From positions 1-37,526 of the forward strand of contig CAJWVX010000014.1 of the NCBI GenBank assembly GCA_913048175.1: 37,526 nt of DNA. The letters run 5' to 3'. The number at the start of each line of letters is the position of its first letter. Position 1 is the stretch's first letter. Both the position numbers and the translations under genes were made by a program. Shown one piece after another: positions 9,256 to 18,447 of the stretch. The notes beneath the pieces were generated by a model. It searched no databases. It was not told the origin of the DNA and saw only the letters and a program-made list of their open reading frames with translations. The DNA comes from an uncultured Flavobacteriales bacterium (GTDB lineage Bacteria; Bacteroidota; Bacteroidia; Flavobacteriales_E; Vicingaceae).

Positions 9256-10443
9256 TTAATCTACAAGAAAGCTTTCAGCTATAATTCCTTCAGCTATTTT
9301 TGAATAGGAATAGTTCGTTTTATTTATTTCAGCAAGCTTTCTTTTCAATTTTGTTCGATCAATTTTACTTAATTGTTCAGCAGCTTTTTCAATAGCTTGT
9401 ACAAATTCATTTTCATTAAAATACCAACCCGTTTCTCCTTCGTTTACAATATGACTAACATTAGGACGGTTAGGTAATACAACAGGAAGTCCTGTCCCCA
9501 TTGCTTCAAAAATAGATATTACAGCTGTTGGAAAATAAGCAAAATCAGCAGAAAGATATAATTCACGAACATTTTCGTGATCTAGAAATGGAAAACAATG
9601 GAATCTTCTTGAGAATTCCTTTTCTTCAATAAATTGTTTTAATTGATTACCGTACTCATCCTCAAAAAATCCAATAATAACGTAATGTAATACTTTGCCT
9701 GACTTGTTATAGTCATCCACAAAGTTGATTACATTCTCGAACCGTTTATGTTCGATAATACGAGTAGCTGTTATCAATATGAGATCATCTTCAGGAATAT
9801 TTAATTTCTCTCTACCCAATTTACATTCTTCTTCTACTAAAAAAAACTTTTCAATATCAAATCCTAAAGAAATATTTATATTTTTATCTACCAGTACAGG
9901 TCTTAATTCATTAGGTATAATTTTTTCTACAATCGAAACTGTTTCAGGTGTGTAAGAAAAAATATGATCAGAATGTTTAATGGCTTTTTTATATAAAGGG
10001 TGTTTTAAACTACTCTTTATTGAATCAAGAATTGGTTTTCGCTTTGATGGCTCATGATTATCTGAGTTATCTCCTAATAAAGTAATTAACTTATAAGATC
10101 TCTTTTTTCCATTAAGCAATGGTTTTGGAAACAATTTTCCCAAACCAATTACTAGAACAAGATTTGGTTTAAATTCCAGAACTTTATCTTCTAATCCTTT
10201 ACAAATAACCATTTGACCAACAGACAACCAAGGCTTTAACCTCGTAATAGTGTATCCATTTTCAGCGTGAGTTGTTACCCCAACCTTTAAAGGTTCTTGT
10301 AAAATGGCATTTAAATAAGCAGGCACCTGATCAGAGGTAAAGACATTAACTTTATGCCCAAGTTTGAAAAACTCTTTAGCCAAATACACTTCCATATAAC
10401 CCATAGATGGAAGAAAATGTCCGCACACAACTGCAATTTTCAT
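9256..10443 (-). CDS. Glycosyltransferase family 4 protein
   Basis: 395 residues, GT-B fold. The N-terminus MKIAVVCGHFLPSMGYMEVY has the usual loop for acceptor/donor phosphate. The C-terminal half has ILITATRIIEHKRFENVINF and, in place of the classical E-x7-E, AVISIFEAMGTGLPVVLPN, so the first Glu is Val/Ala here. It is the last gene of the nine-gene minus-strand run, and its ATG overlaps the asnB stop by one base (TAATG). It converges with the PIG-L gene at a distance of 22 bp. Sugar specificity is unknown. Confidence 0.87.
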   Translation of the reverse strand: MKIAVVCGHFLPSMGYMEVYLAKEFFKLGHKVNVFTSDQVPAYLNAILQEPLKVGVTTHAENGYTITRLKPWLSVGQMVICKGLEDKVLEFKPNLVLVIGLGKLFPKPLLNGKKRSYKLITLLGDNSDNHEPSKRKPILDSIKSSLKHPLYKKAIKHSDHIFSYTPETVSIVEKIIPNELRPVLVDKNINISLGFDIEKFFLVEEECKLGREKLNIPEDDLILITATRIIEHKRFENVINFVDDYNKSGKVLHYVIIGFFEDEYGNQLKQFIEEKEFSRRFHCFPFLDHENVRELYLSADFAYFPTAVISIFEAMGTGLPVVLPNRPNVSHIVNEGETGWYFNENEFVQAIEKAAEQLSKIDRTKLKRKLAEINKTNYSYSKIAEGIIAESFLVD

Positions 10444-12368
10444 TAGGCGTTTAAATTAAATATATTGTACCATTTAACTACTGAATAAGCTCTCCAGAAC
10501 TCACTTAGGTGAGATGCATTAGAAAAATCTTTATCACACAATTGTAATACATAATCCTTATCCATTAACGATGGCATATCACTGTCTTTCAACTCGGTTG
10601 TTAACGATGTCATCAATTCATTTTTCCAATCTTGTTGTGGCGTAACAAACCCCTTCTTATCTTTTCGCCACACCACTTTATCATCTAGCTTTTTATCCAA
10701 CATTTTACGCAACACATGTTTAGTCCATCCTCCATGTATTTTCTGATTGTTAGGTAAACTCCTTACAAAATCGACTAAACGATGATCTAAAAAAGGAACT
10801 CTTGATTCTATCGAAAACGCCATAGAGTTTCTGTCTTCATAACGCAGCAACTCATACATTCCATATTGAATGCTCAAATTAACATGCTCATCAAAAGTTT
10901 TCCCTCCTCTTTTTGGAATATCCAAACCCAATTCAGTTAACTTTTCGGATTTAATAAAACTATAACTCAACCGCTCTTTAGCTCTTAATTTTTGCTGTAA
11001 GTTTTTCGGCAAATAATAGTATGCAGCTCTTAACACTGCATTTTTCATTTGTGGCGTAAAGTTTTTCTTCAATTGAGTGTACTCTCTTAAAAAACGTACA
11101 AACTTTAATGATTTTAACAATTCAATTAAATGGATACCTGCGAAATTATAATATCCTCCTAATACCTCATCAGCCCCTTGTCCATCGAGTAAAACTTTTA
11201 CTTGATTTTGATTCACACATTTCATCACTTCCCACTGAGCAAAAATTGAAGTTGAACCTATTGGTAAGTCTTGATGATACATCATTTTATCCATATCCGC
11301 TACCAACGTTTTAGCTTCTGGGTAGGTATAAATATCTTTTACATTCGTCAATTGATTGGCTACCAATTTAGCATATTCAGATTCGTCAACCGTTTTATTT
11401 TGATAGGCTGCGGTAAATGTTTTAAGTGATTTACCTCTTAACTGTTGACTCGCACTATAAACAATTGCACTAGAGTCTAAACCTCCACTCAAACATGATC
11501 CTACTTCTACATCCGACCTTAAGTGCAAGCCCATAGATTGATTGAACAACTCTTCAAACTTTTGATTGTTAGAATGAGCACTTTCTTTATTTTCTGTCAA
11601 CTGATCTTCTACCGAAAAGTAATTTTCTTTAACACTCTTTTGTGTGCTTAAATTATAGGTATAATTACATCCTGGTTCTATATCTAGTATATTTTGAAAT
11701 AAATTTTGGTAAGGGTTTTGTGTTGTACCAAATGCTAAATAACTTCCTAAATTCTGATTAGAAACACTCTTATCTACAGCTTTCAATTTCAATAAAGCCT
11801 TTATTTCGGAAGCAAAAGCAAAACAATTGTTATTTTGATAATAATACAGTGGTTTAATTCCATATCGATCCCTAGAAAGAGTTAGTGTATTTTCTTGTTT
11901 ATTGTAAACAACAAAAGCCCACATCCCAACAAATCGATTGACACACTTTTTTCCCCATTCTATAAAGGCTTTTAATACTACTTCAGTATCTGAATCAGAT
12001 TTAAACGTATGTCCTTTTTGCTTGAGTTCTTGCCTAATTTCTTTGTAATTATAAACCTCTCCATTAAAAACCAGCACATAGTTTTCATCATCAGATATAT
12101 ATGGTTGATGGCCTAATTCCGATACATCTATAATTGACAATCTTCTATGTACTAACGCTAAATTAGAATTACTATTTATTTCTGAAATATGCTTTAATTG
12201 TTGTAGCGCTGCAATCGTATCTTTTCCTCTATAACTTTCAGCAGAATATTGATTAGCAACATAAAACCCTTCATCATCTGGTCCACGATGTTTAAGGGTT
12301 TGAGAAAGCTCAATTACCTCATTTAAATCTACTCCTGTTGGATTATATATTCCTGCTATTCCACACAT
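10443..12368 (-). CDS. asnB: Second asparagine synthetase (glutamine-hydrolysing), AsnB-like
   Basis: 641 residues. Cys2 follows the initiator Met (MCGIAGIYNPTG); the glutaminase half has KHRGPDDEGFY and LVFNGEVYNYKEI. The ATP-binding half has SCLSGGLDSSAIVYSA, LLDGQGADEVLGGYYNF and IESRVPFLDHRLVDF. All key motifs look intact. It is clearly diverged from the copy at 1874-3736, so it is not a recent duplication. It overlaps its neighbours on both sides by one base (TAATG junctions at 12368 and 10443), so it is embedded in the glycosyltransferase operon. A role in amidating a sugar acid of the repeat unit is likely but inferred. Confidence 0.93.
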   Translation of the reverse strand: MCGIAGIYNPTGVDLNEVIELSQTLKHRGPDDEGFYVANQYSAESYRGKDTIAALQQLKHISEINSNSNLALVHRRLSIIDVSELGHQPYISDDENYVLVFNGEVYNYKEIRQELKQKGHTFKSDSDTEVVLKAFIEWGKKCVNRFVGMWAFVVYNKQENTLTLSRDRYGIKPLYYYQNNNCFAFASEIKALLKLKAVDKSVSNQNLGSYLAFGTTQNPYQNLFQNILDIEPGCNYTYNLSTQKSVKENYFSVEDQLTENKESAHSNNQKFEELFNQSMGLHLRSDVEVGSCLSGGLDSSAIVYSASQQLRGKSLKTFTAAYQNKTVDESEYAKLVANQLTNVKDIYTYPEAKTLVADMDKMMYHQDLPIGSTSIFAQWEVMKCVNQNQVKVLLDGQGADEVLGGYYNFAGIHLIELLKSLKFVRFLREYTQLKKNFTPQMKNAVLRAAYYYLPKNLQQKLRAKERLSYSFIKSEKLTELGLDIPKRGGKTFDEHVNLSIQYGMYELLRYEDRNSMAFSIESRVPFLDHRLVDFVRSLPNNQKIHGGWTKHVLRKMLDKKLDDKVVWRKDKKGFVTPQQDWKNELMTSLTTELKDSDMPSLMDKDYVLQLCDKDFSNASHLSEFWRAYSVVKWYNIFNLNA

Positions 12369-13495
12369 TAAATTACGCCTCGATAAACTTCTATTAAATA
12401 TTTCCCAAAGTTGATTAAACCAAATCGATCTTCAATCTGTTTATGGATTTTATGTGCATTATAATTACTTCTATTCGTAATTAACTGATCCATTGCTGCG
12501 GCTATTTCCTCCACACTATCTGGTTGAACTAAAATACCATTTTTATCGTTCACAAATTCTTTTGGTGCAGTTTGATTCGTACAAACAACTGGCAACCCAG
12601 AAGCCAATGCTTCTGCGACAACTAAACCAAATGTTTCAAACCTACTCGGAAAAACAAGGAAACTGCTTGCTGCATATACCCTTGCAATTTCTGGTTTAGT
12701 TAATGTCCCTTTTAGCGTTACTTTATCTTGTAAATTGTTGTCTTTGATATAATTTTCTATGACTGTAAATTCCTCTCCATCTCCAACAATAGTCAATCGA
12801 TAAGCTGTATGGGTAGTACTTATTTTATGAAATGCTTTAAGGGTTCTTAACCCACCTTTAAACTCATCTAAACGACTGACAAAAGCTATGTTTTTGGAAT
12901 CGCTTGTAGAATCAGCCTTAAAAACATTCGTATTTACAGGATTGTATGATACCTCTACTTTTTCTTGAGAAATACCCAATTTCAACACCTCTTTTTTCTG
13001 ATGTTCACTTACCACCAATACCTTTGCTGCTTTATTGAAAACGAACTTAGAAATTCTACTTTTCAACCAACTGTTCAATACCCTCGAATAAGGGCCAGTA
13101 TGCTCTGTAACAATAAAAGGAACATTTAATTTCTTACCTATTAAATAAGCCAATGTTCCATTTAATACAGCTCCATGTGCATGTATAATTGTTGTATCTG
13201 AATAGGACGTTCCAAGCCTAACACCTTCTTTAAACCAAGTATAATACTTAAACGGTTTCAGTAGTGCATTCACCTTTTTGTCCGTTAAATTAACTCTTCT
13301 TACTTTAAATTGATTCCGAAAAACCTCATCTATAACTCCTTGTCGTTTTCCCGTTAAACGGAGATAAAGGGTTTGAGTATCAATTGATTCTACGCTTTTT
13401 AAATAATCTTCGATAAATACGCCCATCCAATCCCCTTCAAACTCAGGAAAAAGTTCTGGAAGCACTAACAGCTTGATATTTTCTTGATTATTCAA
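12368..13495 (-). CDS. Glycosyltransferase family 4 protein
   Basis: 375 residues. GT-B motifs: IIHAHGAVLNGTLAYLIGKK in the N-terminal half (a GT4-type HAH stretch) and, in the C-terminal half, IAFVSRLDEFKGGLRTLKAF followed by FPSRFETFGLVVAEALASG, with a complete E-x7-E motif. It most likely transfers one sugar to the undecaprenyl-linked oligosaccharide on the cytoplasmic side. The start overlaps the upstream methyltransferase gene by 4 bp (ATGA), and its stop overlaps the asnB start. Confidence 0.9.
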   Translation of the reverse strand: MNNQENIKLLVLPELFPEFEGDWMGVFIEDYLKSVESIDTQTLYLRLTGKRQGVIDEVFRNQFKVRRVNLTDKKVNALLKPFKYYTWFKEGVRLGTSYSDTTIIHAHGAVLNGTLAYLIGKKLNVPFIVTEHTGPYSRVLNSWLKSRISKFVFNKAAKVLVVSEHQKKEVLKLGISQEKVEVSYNPVNTNVFKADSTSDSKNIAFVSRLDEFKGGLRTLKAFHKISTTHTAYRLTIVGDGEEFTVIENYIKDNNLQDKVTLKGTLTKPEIARVYAASSFLVFPSRFETFGLVVAEALASGLPVVCTNQTAPKEFVNDKNGILVQPDSVEEIAAAMDQLITNRSNYNAHKIHKQIEDRFGLINFGKYLIEVYRGVI

Positions 13496-14217
13496 TCCTT
13501 CTTAAAGAGATAAGTATAATCACTTCCGAGTGATGCATTTTTATTTTTGCCAACATATCCAAACCATTTTCTGGTTAGACTATATTTTTTATCGTTAGAA
13601 AACAATTTAGAAAACCCTATAAATGATTGATTGTATCGAAACACTTTTTCACAAGTAAATCCTGCTTTCTTAAAACTACTTTCAACAGTACTTGCCGGCA
13701 CTTTATTGAGCTTGTATTTATCCTTACCAAACAACTTTCTAACACCTAAATACAACCGAATTAAAGTGCTATAAAAGTGGTCACTATTGGTATTTTGGAT
13801 AATAATTCTTCCGCCCTTTTTAACTTTACTTTGAATGTAGGTAAGAAATTTATCTACATCATCAATATGCGCCAAAATACCTAAAGAGATAATTAAATCA
13901 AAGGCTTCATTTTCAAACTTAGTATCAAATATATCTCCACAGGTAAAAGACACATTTTGAGCGTTCTCCTTTGCTGCAATCTCTTTTGCTAAGCCAATCA
14001 TATTTTCAGAAAAATCGACTAAAGAGAGCTGATTAAATTGATCGCTATTTTTTAATGAAATGTATCCGTTACCACAAGGCATATCTAACACATTATTGTA
14101 ATGTGCTTCGCCAAGTAACTCAGCTACCGTTTCTGTTCTAATTTTGATATTGTAATCAAAATTGAAATAAATATCGGTCTTCTCAAAAAATGTTTTCACT
14201 TCTGCCTTCCGCTCCAT
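13492..14217 (-). CDS. Class I SAM-dependent methyltransferase
   Basis: 241 residues. SAM-binding motif I is VLDMPCGNGYISL near residue 40, with the acidic residue at the end of strand 2 in LVDFSENMIGLAKEI, and motif IV-like FDLIISLGILAHIDDVDKFL. This is the Methyltransf_11/25 layout used for small molecules and sugars. As part of the glycosyltransferase operon, it probably methylates a sugar of the repeat unit or caps the chain end; the acceptor is unknown. It overlaps the downstream GT4 gene by 4 bp and lies 28 bp after the upstream GT2 gene. Confidence 0.88.
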   Translation of the reverse strand: MERKAEVKTFFEKTDIYFNFDYNIKIRTETVAELLGEAHYNNVLDMPCGNGYISLKNSDQFNQLSLVDFSENMIGLAKEIAAKENAQNVSFTCGDIFDTKFENEAFDLIISLGILAHIDDVDKFLTYIQSKVKKGGRIIIQNTNSDHFYSTLIRLYLGVRKLFGKDKYKLNKVPASTVESSFKKAGFTCEKVFRYNQSFIGFSKLFSNDKKYSLTRKWFGYVGKNKNASLGSDYTYLFKKD

Positions 14218-14245
14218 TCCTTCTTTTTTCTATAGGTTAAAGATA

Positions 14246-15049
14246 TTATTTCCACTTTTTAATTAGCCTTCTTTCATTCCAACTTTTAAGTCCTAAAATG
14301 TTTATAAAGAACATTGCTAATTTCCGTTTCAGATTTTTCGATTTGCATTTACCAATAAGTCCTTTCATCTTATTAGCATATGGCGATTGATAAGATTTTA
14401 AAATCTGATAGCCCTCTTCATAGGTTTTACAATTTGTAGCTGTTGCTCCACCAATTCTAAAAACAGTAAGTGCCTTTGGTAAATATTTAAACTGAAATCC
14501 GGCTTTATACGTTTTGTATATAAAATCATAATCAGCAGAAAGTTGGTATTTTTCATTAAAGCCTCCTACTTTATCGTACACCTTTTTTTTAACAAAGGTT
14601 GCTGGATGAAAAATAGGCATGGTCTGTTCCATTAGGCTAATATTTGGCTGTATTGCTTTAAAATACTCTTTATTATTAAGCGCTCTTAGCTTGGTTAAAT
14701 CACCATACACTACAGCTGCTTCATCTTCTTCAAATTGATTAACCACCAATTCTATTGTTTCTGGATAATAGTAATCATCTGCATTTAAAATGGCAATGAT
14801 CTCTCCATTAGCCAACCCCAAGCCCTTATTCATTGCATTGTAAATGCCTGTATCTTTTTCAGAAACAATTTGAGTGATTTTTGATTCGTATTTTTTAATA
14901 ATATCAAGAGTACCATCCGATGATAAACCATCAATAATAATATACTCGATGTTAGAATAGGTTTGAGCAACTACACTTTTAATGGATTCTTCGATATGCA
15001 CTTCTCCATTGTAAACTACAGTAATAATGGAGACTAATGGATTCATCAT
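14246..15049 (-). CDS. Glycosyltransferase family 2 protein
   Basis: 267 residues, GT-A fold. The N-terminus is VSIITVVYNGEVHIEESIKS, followed by YIIIDGLSSDGTLDIIKKYE. The DxD-type metal and donor site is ILNADDYYYPETIEL near residue 90, and LSADYDFIYKTYKAG is the acceptor-side acidic stretch. This closely follows the WcaE/PGL-like GT2 pattern. It overlaps the acyltransferase gene upstream by 4 bp (ATGA). Inverting transfer from a nucleotide sugar is expected; the donor is unknown. Confidence 0.92.
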   Translation of the reverse strand: MMNPLVSIITVVYNGEVHIEESIKSVVAQTYSNIEYIIIDGLSSDGTLDIIKKYESKITQIVSEKDTGIYNAMNKGLGLANGEIIAILNADDYYYPETIELVVNQFEEDEAAVVYGDLTKLRALNNKEYFKAIQPNISLMEQTMPIFHPATFVKKKVYDKVGGFNEKYQLSADYDFIYKTYKAGFQFKYLPKALTVFRIGGATATNCKTYEEGYQILKSYQSPYANKMKGLIGKCKSKNLKRKLAMFFINILGLKSWNERRLIKKWK

Positions 15050-15618
15050 TCTCTAAGTTTTAAGAGTTTTAATGGCGTTCCTCCATAAATACCATAAGGA
15101 ACTAATTCTATATTTTTTATTACCGTTGAATTAGACCCAATAAATGCACCTTTAGGAATTGTAACTCCCATCAATACGACACACCCCGCGGCAATACCTG
15201 TATCTTCCTCTATTATAATTGGCTCTGAAACATTACCCTGTAAACGGTAAGGTTGATTCTTTTTCATCTTATGAAAACTCCCTCTAATGCTTGAGTTCTC
15301 TGCAATGGCAGCCCAATTTCCAATTCGTATTTCTGATATGGTACTCAACAACACACTATCTGCCAACAACACATTATTACCAATTACCAATTTCCCTTCA
15401 TGTCCAATTTCAAAAGTTACACTTCTTCCAATAGTCACATCATTACCAATAGTAATGTTTTGTTTAGGTACGGCTCTCAATTTAGGAAACTCCATACACT
15501 TTAACCCTTTACCAACCTTGCATCCATGCAAGAATAAATAAAATTTAAAACACCGTCCTTTCCACCTATACTTATGGTTTCTGAATGCTTGTTCTATATA
15601 AACTATCAATCCAACCAT
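15046..15618 (-). CDS. Left-handed beta-helix (hexapeptide repeat) acyltransferase
   Basis: 190 residues. Hexapeptide turns run from about residue 50: NITIGNDVTIGRSVTFEIG, LVIGNNVLLADSVLL, IRIGNWAAIAENSSI, IIIEEDTGIAAGCVVLMGVT and AFIGSNSTVIKN. A His in SFHKM lies where the WbbJ/Xat-type enzymes have their catalytic histidine. It should move an acetyl (or other acyl) group from CoA to a sugar hydroxyl or amine in the cytoplasm. It sits between two glycosyltransferase genes, touching both (overlaps of 4 bp and 1 bp), so the acceptor is probably a repeat-unit sugar. Confidence 0.88.
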   Translation of the reverse strand: MVGLIVYIEQAFRNHKYRWKGRCFKFYLFLHGCKVGKGLKCMEFPKLRAVPKQNITIGNDVTIGRSVTFEIGHEGKLVIGNNVLLADSVLLSTISEIRIGNWAAIAENSSIRGSFHKMKKNQPYRLQGNVSEPIIIEEDTGIAAGCVVLMGVTIPKGAFIGSNSTVIKNIELVPYGIYGGTPLKLLKLRE

Positions 15619-16469
15619 TAGTTCTTCTCTAAATAAAAATTAGGAGTCTCCATTCCTTCTATCTGCTTAGCATATGCCTGAATTATACGAACCCAAGTAA
15701 ATTTATCTGTATCTGTTTGGGTTACTTCCCATTTTTTAAAAAACACTTTACCATTGACGCTACTGTATTTTTCAAAATCTGTTTCTATATTTTCTCCGTA
15801 AGAAAAGTCAGTGGTTTTAAATACTAAATTTTTCAAGCCTCCAATACAGTAATCTTTTATTACAATTCCGTTCAACACCAAACGAATTTCAAAATCCTGA
15901 TCCTCATATCCAACCCCTGGAAATCGTTCATCAAACCAACCATTTTTTTGAATAATTTGTTTACTCATTAAAAAATGACTCCAACTGGCATTAATTAATC
16001 CACAAGATTCATTTAAAATTCCTGAGCGCTCTAATTTCCCTCTAAAATTCGATGCTATTTTAATATCGTCATTAAAGATGAGTGTTTTATCCGTTTTTGA
16101 ATGAATAATGAGTTGATTCCATAATTTACTCAAGCTCTGTCCAGTATCGTAAGTGATTACATCTACATTTTTATACTGATTAAGTAACGCACTTATTTGC
16201 TTTAAGTAGCGTTGTTGAACTTCCGCGTCATAATAGCCATTAACAGCGATAACAATTTGAGTGTCTGGAAAAACAGTAACTAATCTTTTTATGAGAGGCA
16301 GAAAATGAATTTCGTAACGATTTACATAAGTTACAACACCAATACTATAATCAGAATTAATAACATCCTTAGCCACAGGGTTTGGTTTAAACATCCATAC
16401 CAAATCAATAAGCCACCATTTTAGGTTGCTCCAATAATTTTTCGAAAATCGAATTCCTTTTGCTATCAT
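15618..16469 (-). CDS. GT-A type glycosyltransferase (GT2-like)
   Basis: 283 residues. DYSIGVVTYVNRYEIHFLPL near residue 40 starts the nucleotide-binding strand. TLIFNDDIKIASNF provides a DxD-like metal site around residue 150. GVGYEDQDFEIRLVLNG resembles the ED-x-D stretch that binds acceptor in GT2/GT27-like enzymes. The opening RxYEIHF and WNQLI differ from standard GT2, so the exact family is uncertain. It lies 31 bp after the epimerase gene and overlaps the acyltransferase start by 1 bp, inside the same minus-strand operon. Confidence 0.78.
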   Translation of the reverse strand: MIAKGIRFSKNYWSNLKWWLIDLVWMFKPNPVAKDVINSDYSIGVVTYVNRYEIHFLPLIKRLVTVFPDTQIVIAVNGYYDAEVQQRYLKQISALLNQYKNVDVITYDTGQSLSKLWNQLIIHSKTDKTLIFNDDIKIASNFRGKLERSGILNESCGLINASWSHFLMSKQIIQKNGWFDERFPGVGYEDQDFEIRLVLNGIVIKDYCIGGLKNLVFKTTDFSYGENIETDFEKYSSVNGKVFFKKWEVTQTDTDKFTWVRIIQAYAKQIEGMETPNFYLEKN

Positions 16470-16500
16470 TAATTACAACTGTCTTTACTACTACAAAAAA

Positions 16501-17502
16501 TTATTTTTGGGCAACGCCCCATGCCGAAGGTAGGTTCTCGTATATTTCTATGTTATCGAATTCTTTACTACTTCTCACACCTGCTTGCTTAACCCATTCC
16601 GTCATTTCTTTAATACCATCCTCAATTGTGGTAAAATTATCAATTTCAAACACTTCTTTCACTTTAGAATGATCTGCATAAGCATGTTTTACTTCATTAC
16701 GTTCAGGTAAAAAATTTAACTCCTGATTCAGGTCCATTGCGTCCATAATAATAGATGCTAATTCTTTCACCGTATACTCTTTGTCAGCTCCGATATTAAA
16801 GACTTCATTAATAGCACCTTTATATTGATATGATTTCGCAATATAAGGCGCAACATCGTTAATATGGCTAAACGCACGCGTTTGCAATCCATCTCCGAAC
16901 ACAGACAATTGTTTACCCTGCATTAATTGATTCATAAAAATGCCAACAACATTCCGATACTTATCCCCTATGTTTTGATTTACGCCATATACATTATGAG
17001 GTCTAAAAACGATGTAGTCTAACCCAAACATTTCATGAGCTGCTCTCAAATCTTGTTCTACCGCATATTTAGCAATACCATAAGGATCTTCTGGCAATGG
17101 ATATGTCTCTTCTTTTATTGGTGGCTTTGCAGCACCATATACAGCAATTGAAGAGGTGAAAATAAAAGTTTTTATTTTATATTTAACTGAAGCATTAATT
17201 AAATTAATACTCCCTACAAGGTTATTTTCATAATTAAACCTTCTTATAAAATGACTTAGTCCTTCAGCTGCATAAGCTGCTAAATGGTATACATAGTCAA
17301 ATTGATGCTCACTAAACAACTCGTCTATTAAATCAACATCAGTAATGCTACCGTTAACAAATATTGCGTCAGCATCAACATTAGCCTCAAAACCTCCACT
17401 AAGATCATCCAAAACAATTACCTCATGATTTAATTTTAAAAGTTCTTTTACAACATGCGACCCTATAAACCCTGCTCCACCTGTAACTAATGACTTTGTC
17501 AT
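16501..17502 (-). CDS. NAD-dependent epimerase/dehydratase (extended SDR, UDP-glucose 4-epimerase-like)
   Basis: 333 residues. The GxxGxxG motif for NAD lies at Gly8, Gly11 and Gly14 (VTGGAGFIGSHV). LDDLSGG follows strand 2, TSSIAVYG carries the active-site Ser, and Tyr141/Lys145 form YxxxK (DPYGIAKYAVEQ). FRPHNVYG is also typical of sugar-nucleotide epimerases. It probably inverts or otherwise modifies a UDP-hexose or N-acetylhexosamine to supply a donor for the glycosyltransferases downstream. It is the first gene of the minus-strand run 17502 to 9256, behind a TAnnTTTG box. Confidence 0.9.
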   Translation of the reverse strand: MTKSLVTGGAGFIGSHVVKELLKLNHEVIVLDDLSGGFEANVDADAIFVNGSITDVDLIDELFSEHQFDYVYHLAAYAAEGLSHFIRRFNYENNLVGSINLINASVKYKIKTFIFTSSIAVYGAAKPPIKEETYPLPEDPYGIAKYAVEQDLRAAHEMFGLDYIVFRPHNVYGVNQNIGDKYRNVVGIFMNQLMQGKQLSVFGDGLQTRAFSHINDVAPYIAKSYQYKGAINEVFNIGADKEYTVKELASIIMDAMDLNQELNFLPERNEVKHAYADHSKVKEVFEIDNFTTIEDGIKEMTEWVKQAGVRSSKEFDNIEIYENLPSAWGVAQK

Positions 17503-17532
17503 AATTGAATTATATAATTGATATTAAAGTTA

Positions 17533-17540
17533 CAAAGCTA
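17533..17540 (-). promoter_or_regulatory. Candidate -7 box of the epimerase-led operon
   Basis: On the minus strand TAGCTTTG fits TAnnTTTG and lies 30 nt before the ATG at 17502. The expected -33 TTG is not clear (the region is T-rich). It would drive the nine-gene glycan operon. Confidence 0.4.
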
Positions 17541-17706
17541 ATCATACATTAAACATAAAAAAATGCTTGCATTATAAAATAGAATATATTTTAAACATTC
17601 TGTTAATTTACTCATAAGAATTGCTCAATTATCTTATTATGATGAAAAATCTTAATCTATTAAATTTTAATTAATTAACATTGCTATTCACAACTACAGC
17701 TTTCAG

Positions 17707-18447
17707 ATGATTGGTAAAATAATAAAGGCAATTAAATTTAAGAGCAAGTATCATGGCTTACACTTGCAACAAAAAGTGCATAATACATTTGTATCTAGCC
17801 CTAAGAAAGAAACCTACACTGACTCTGAAGAATACAACAAGATAATAGACCATGCGGTTGAACGATCTGATATTAACGAACATTTAACCACTATTTTTAA
17901 TGCAGGAATGGCAAGCAAACCTAAATTAATAGTTGAACTTGGCGTAAGAAGTGGTGAAAGTACTTTTGTATTAGAGAAAGTAGCTAAGATTTGTGATGCG
18001 ACTCTAGTAAGTGATGATTTAGACCCTTGCATTAACCCATCTAAATGGAAAAAATCGTTTTTTGTTCAGCAAGATGATATTACCTTTGCCAAAGATTTTC
18101 CTGACTTTTGTACAAGCAATAATATTAATGGTAAAATTGATTTATTGTTTATAGATACAAGTCATTTATATGAGCATACTGTCCAAGAAATTGATTCATG
18201 GTTCCCATTATTATCTGATAACTTTAAAGTAATATTTCACGACACAAACTTAAGAGATGTGTATTACAGAAATGATGGAAGCATGGGATTAGCTTGGGAT
18301 AATGACAGAGCTGTAATTAGAGCCATTGAGGAATACTACAACACTTCTTTTAATGAGCGTAAAGATTTTACAGCTACCATTGATGGTATACAAGTAACAC
18401 ATTATGCCAATTGCTGTGGACTAACCATTCTTGAAAAAGTAAATTAA
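17707..18447 (+). CDS. Class I SAM-dependent methyltransferase (Methyltransf_24/CmcI-like)
   Basis: 246 residues. SAM motif I is IVELGVRSGESTFVLEKV near residue 80. DLLFIDTSHLYEHTVQEIDSW and VIFHDTN resemble the metal- and substrate-binding stretch of CmcI-type and Methyltransf_24 enzymes, including an acidic-His pair. The C-terminal part is RAIEEYYN followed by a short beta region. It stands alone on the plus strand between two minus-strand glycosyltransferase transcripts. Sugar O-methylation is plausible from context only. Its TAA shares the palindrome TTAA with the stop of the convergent GT4 gene. Confidence 0.82.
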   Translation: MIGKIIKAIKFKSKYHGLHLQQKVHNTFVSSPKKETYTDSEEYNKIIDHAVERSDINEHLTTIFNAGMASKPKLIVELGVRSGESTFVLEKVAKICDATLVSDDLDPCINPSKWKKSFFVQQDDITFAKDFPDFCTSNNINGKIDLLFIDTSHLYEHTVQEIDSWFPLLSDNFKVIFHDTNLRDVYYRNDGSMGLAWDNDRAVIRAIEEYYNTSFNERKDFTATIDGIQVTHYANCCGLTILEKVN

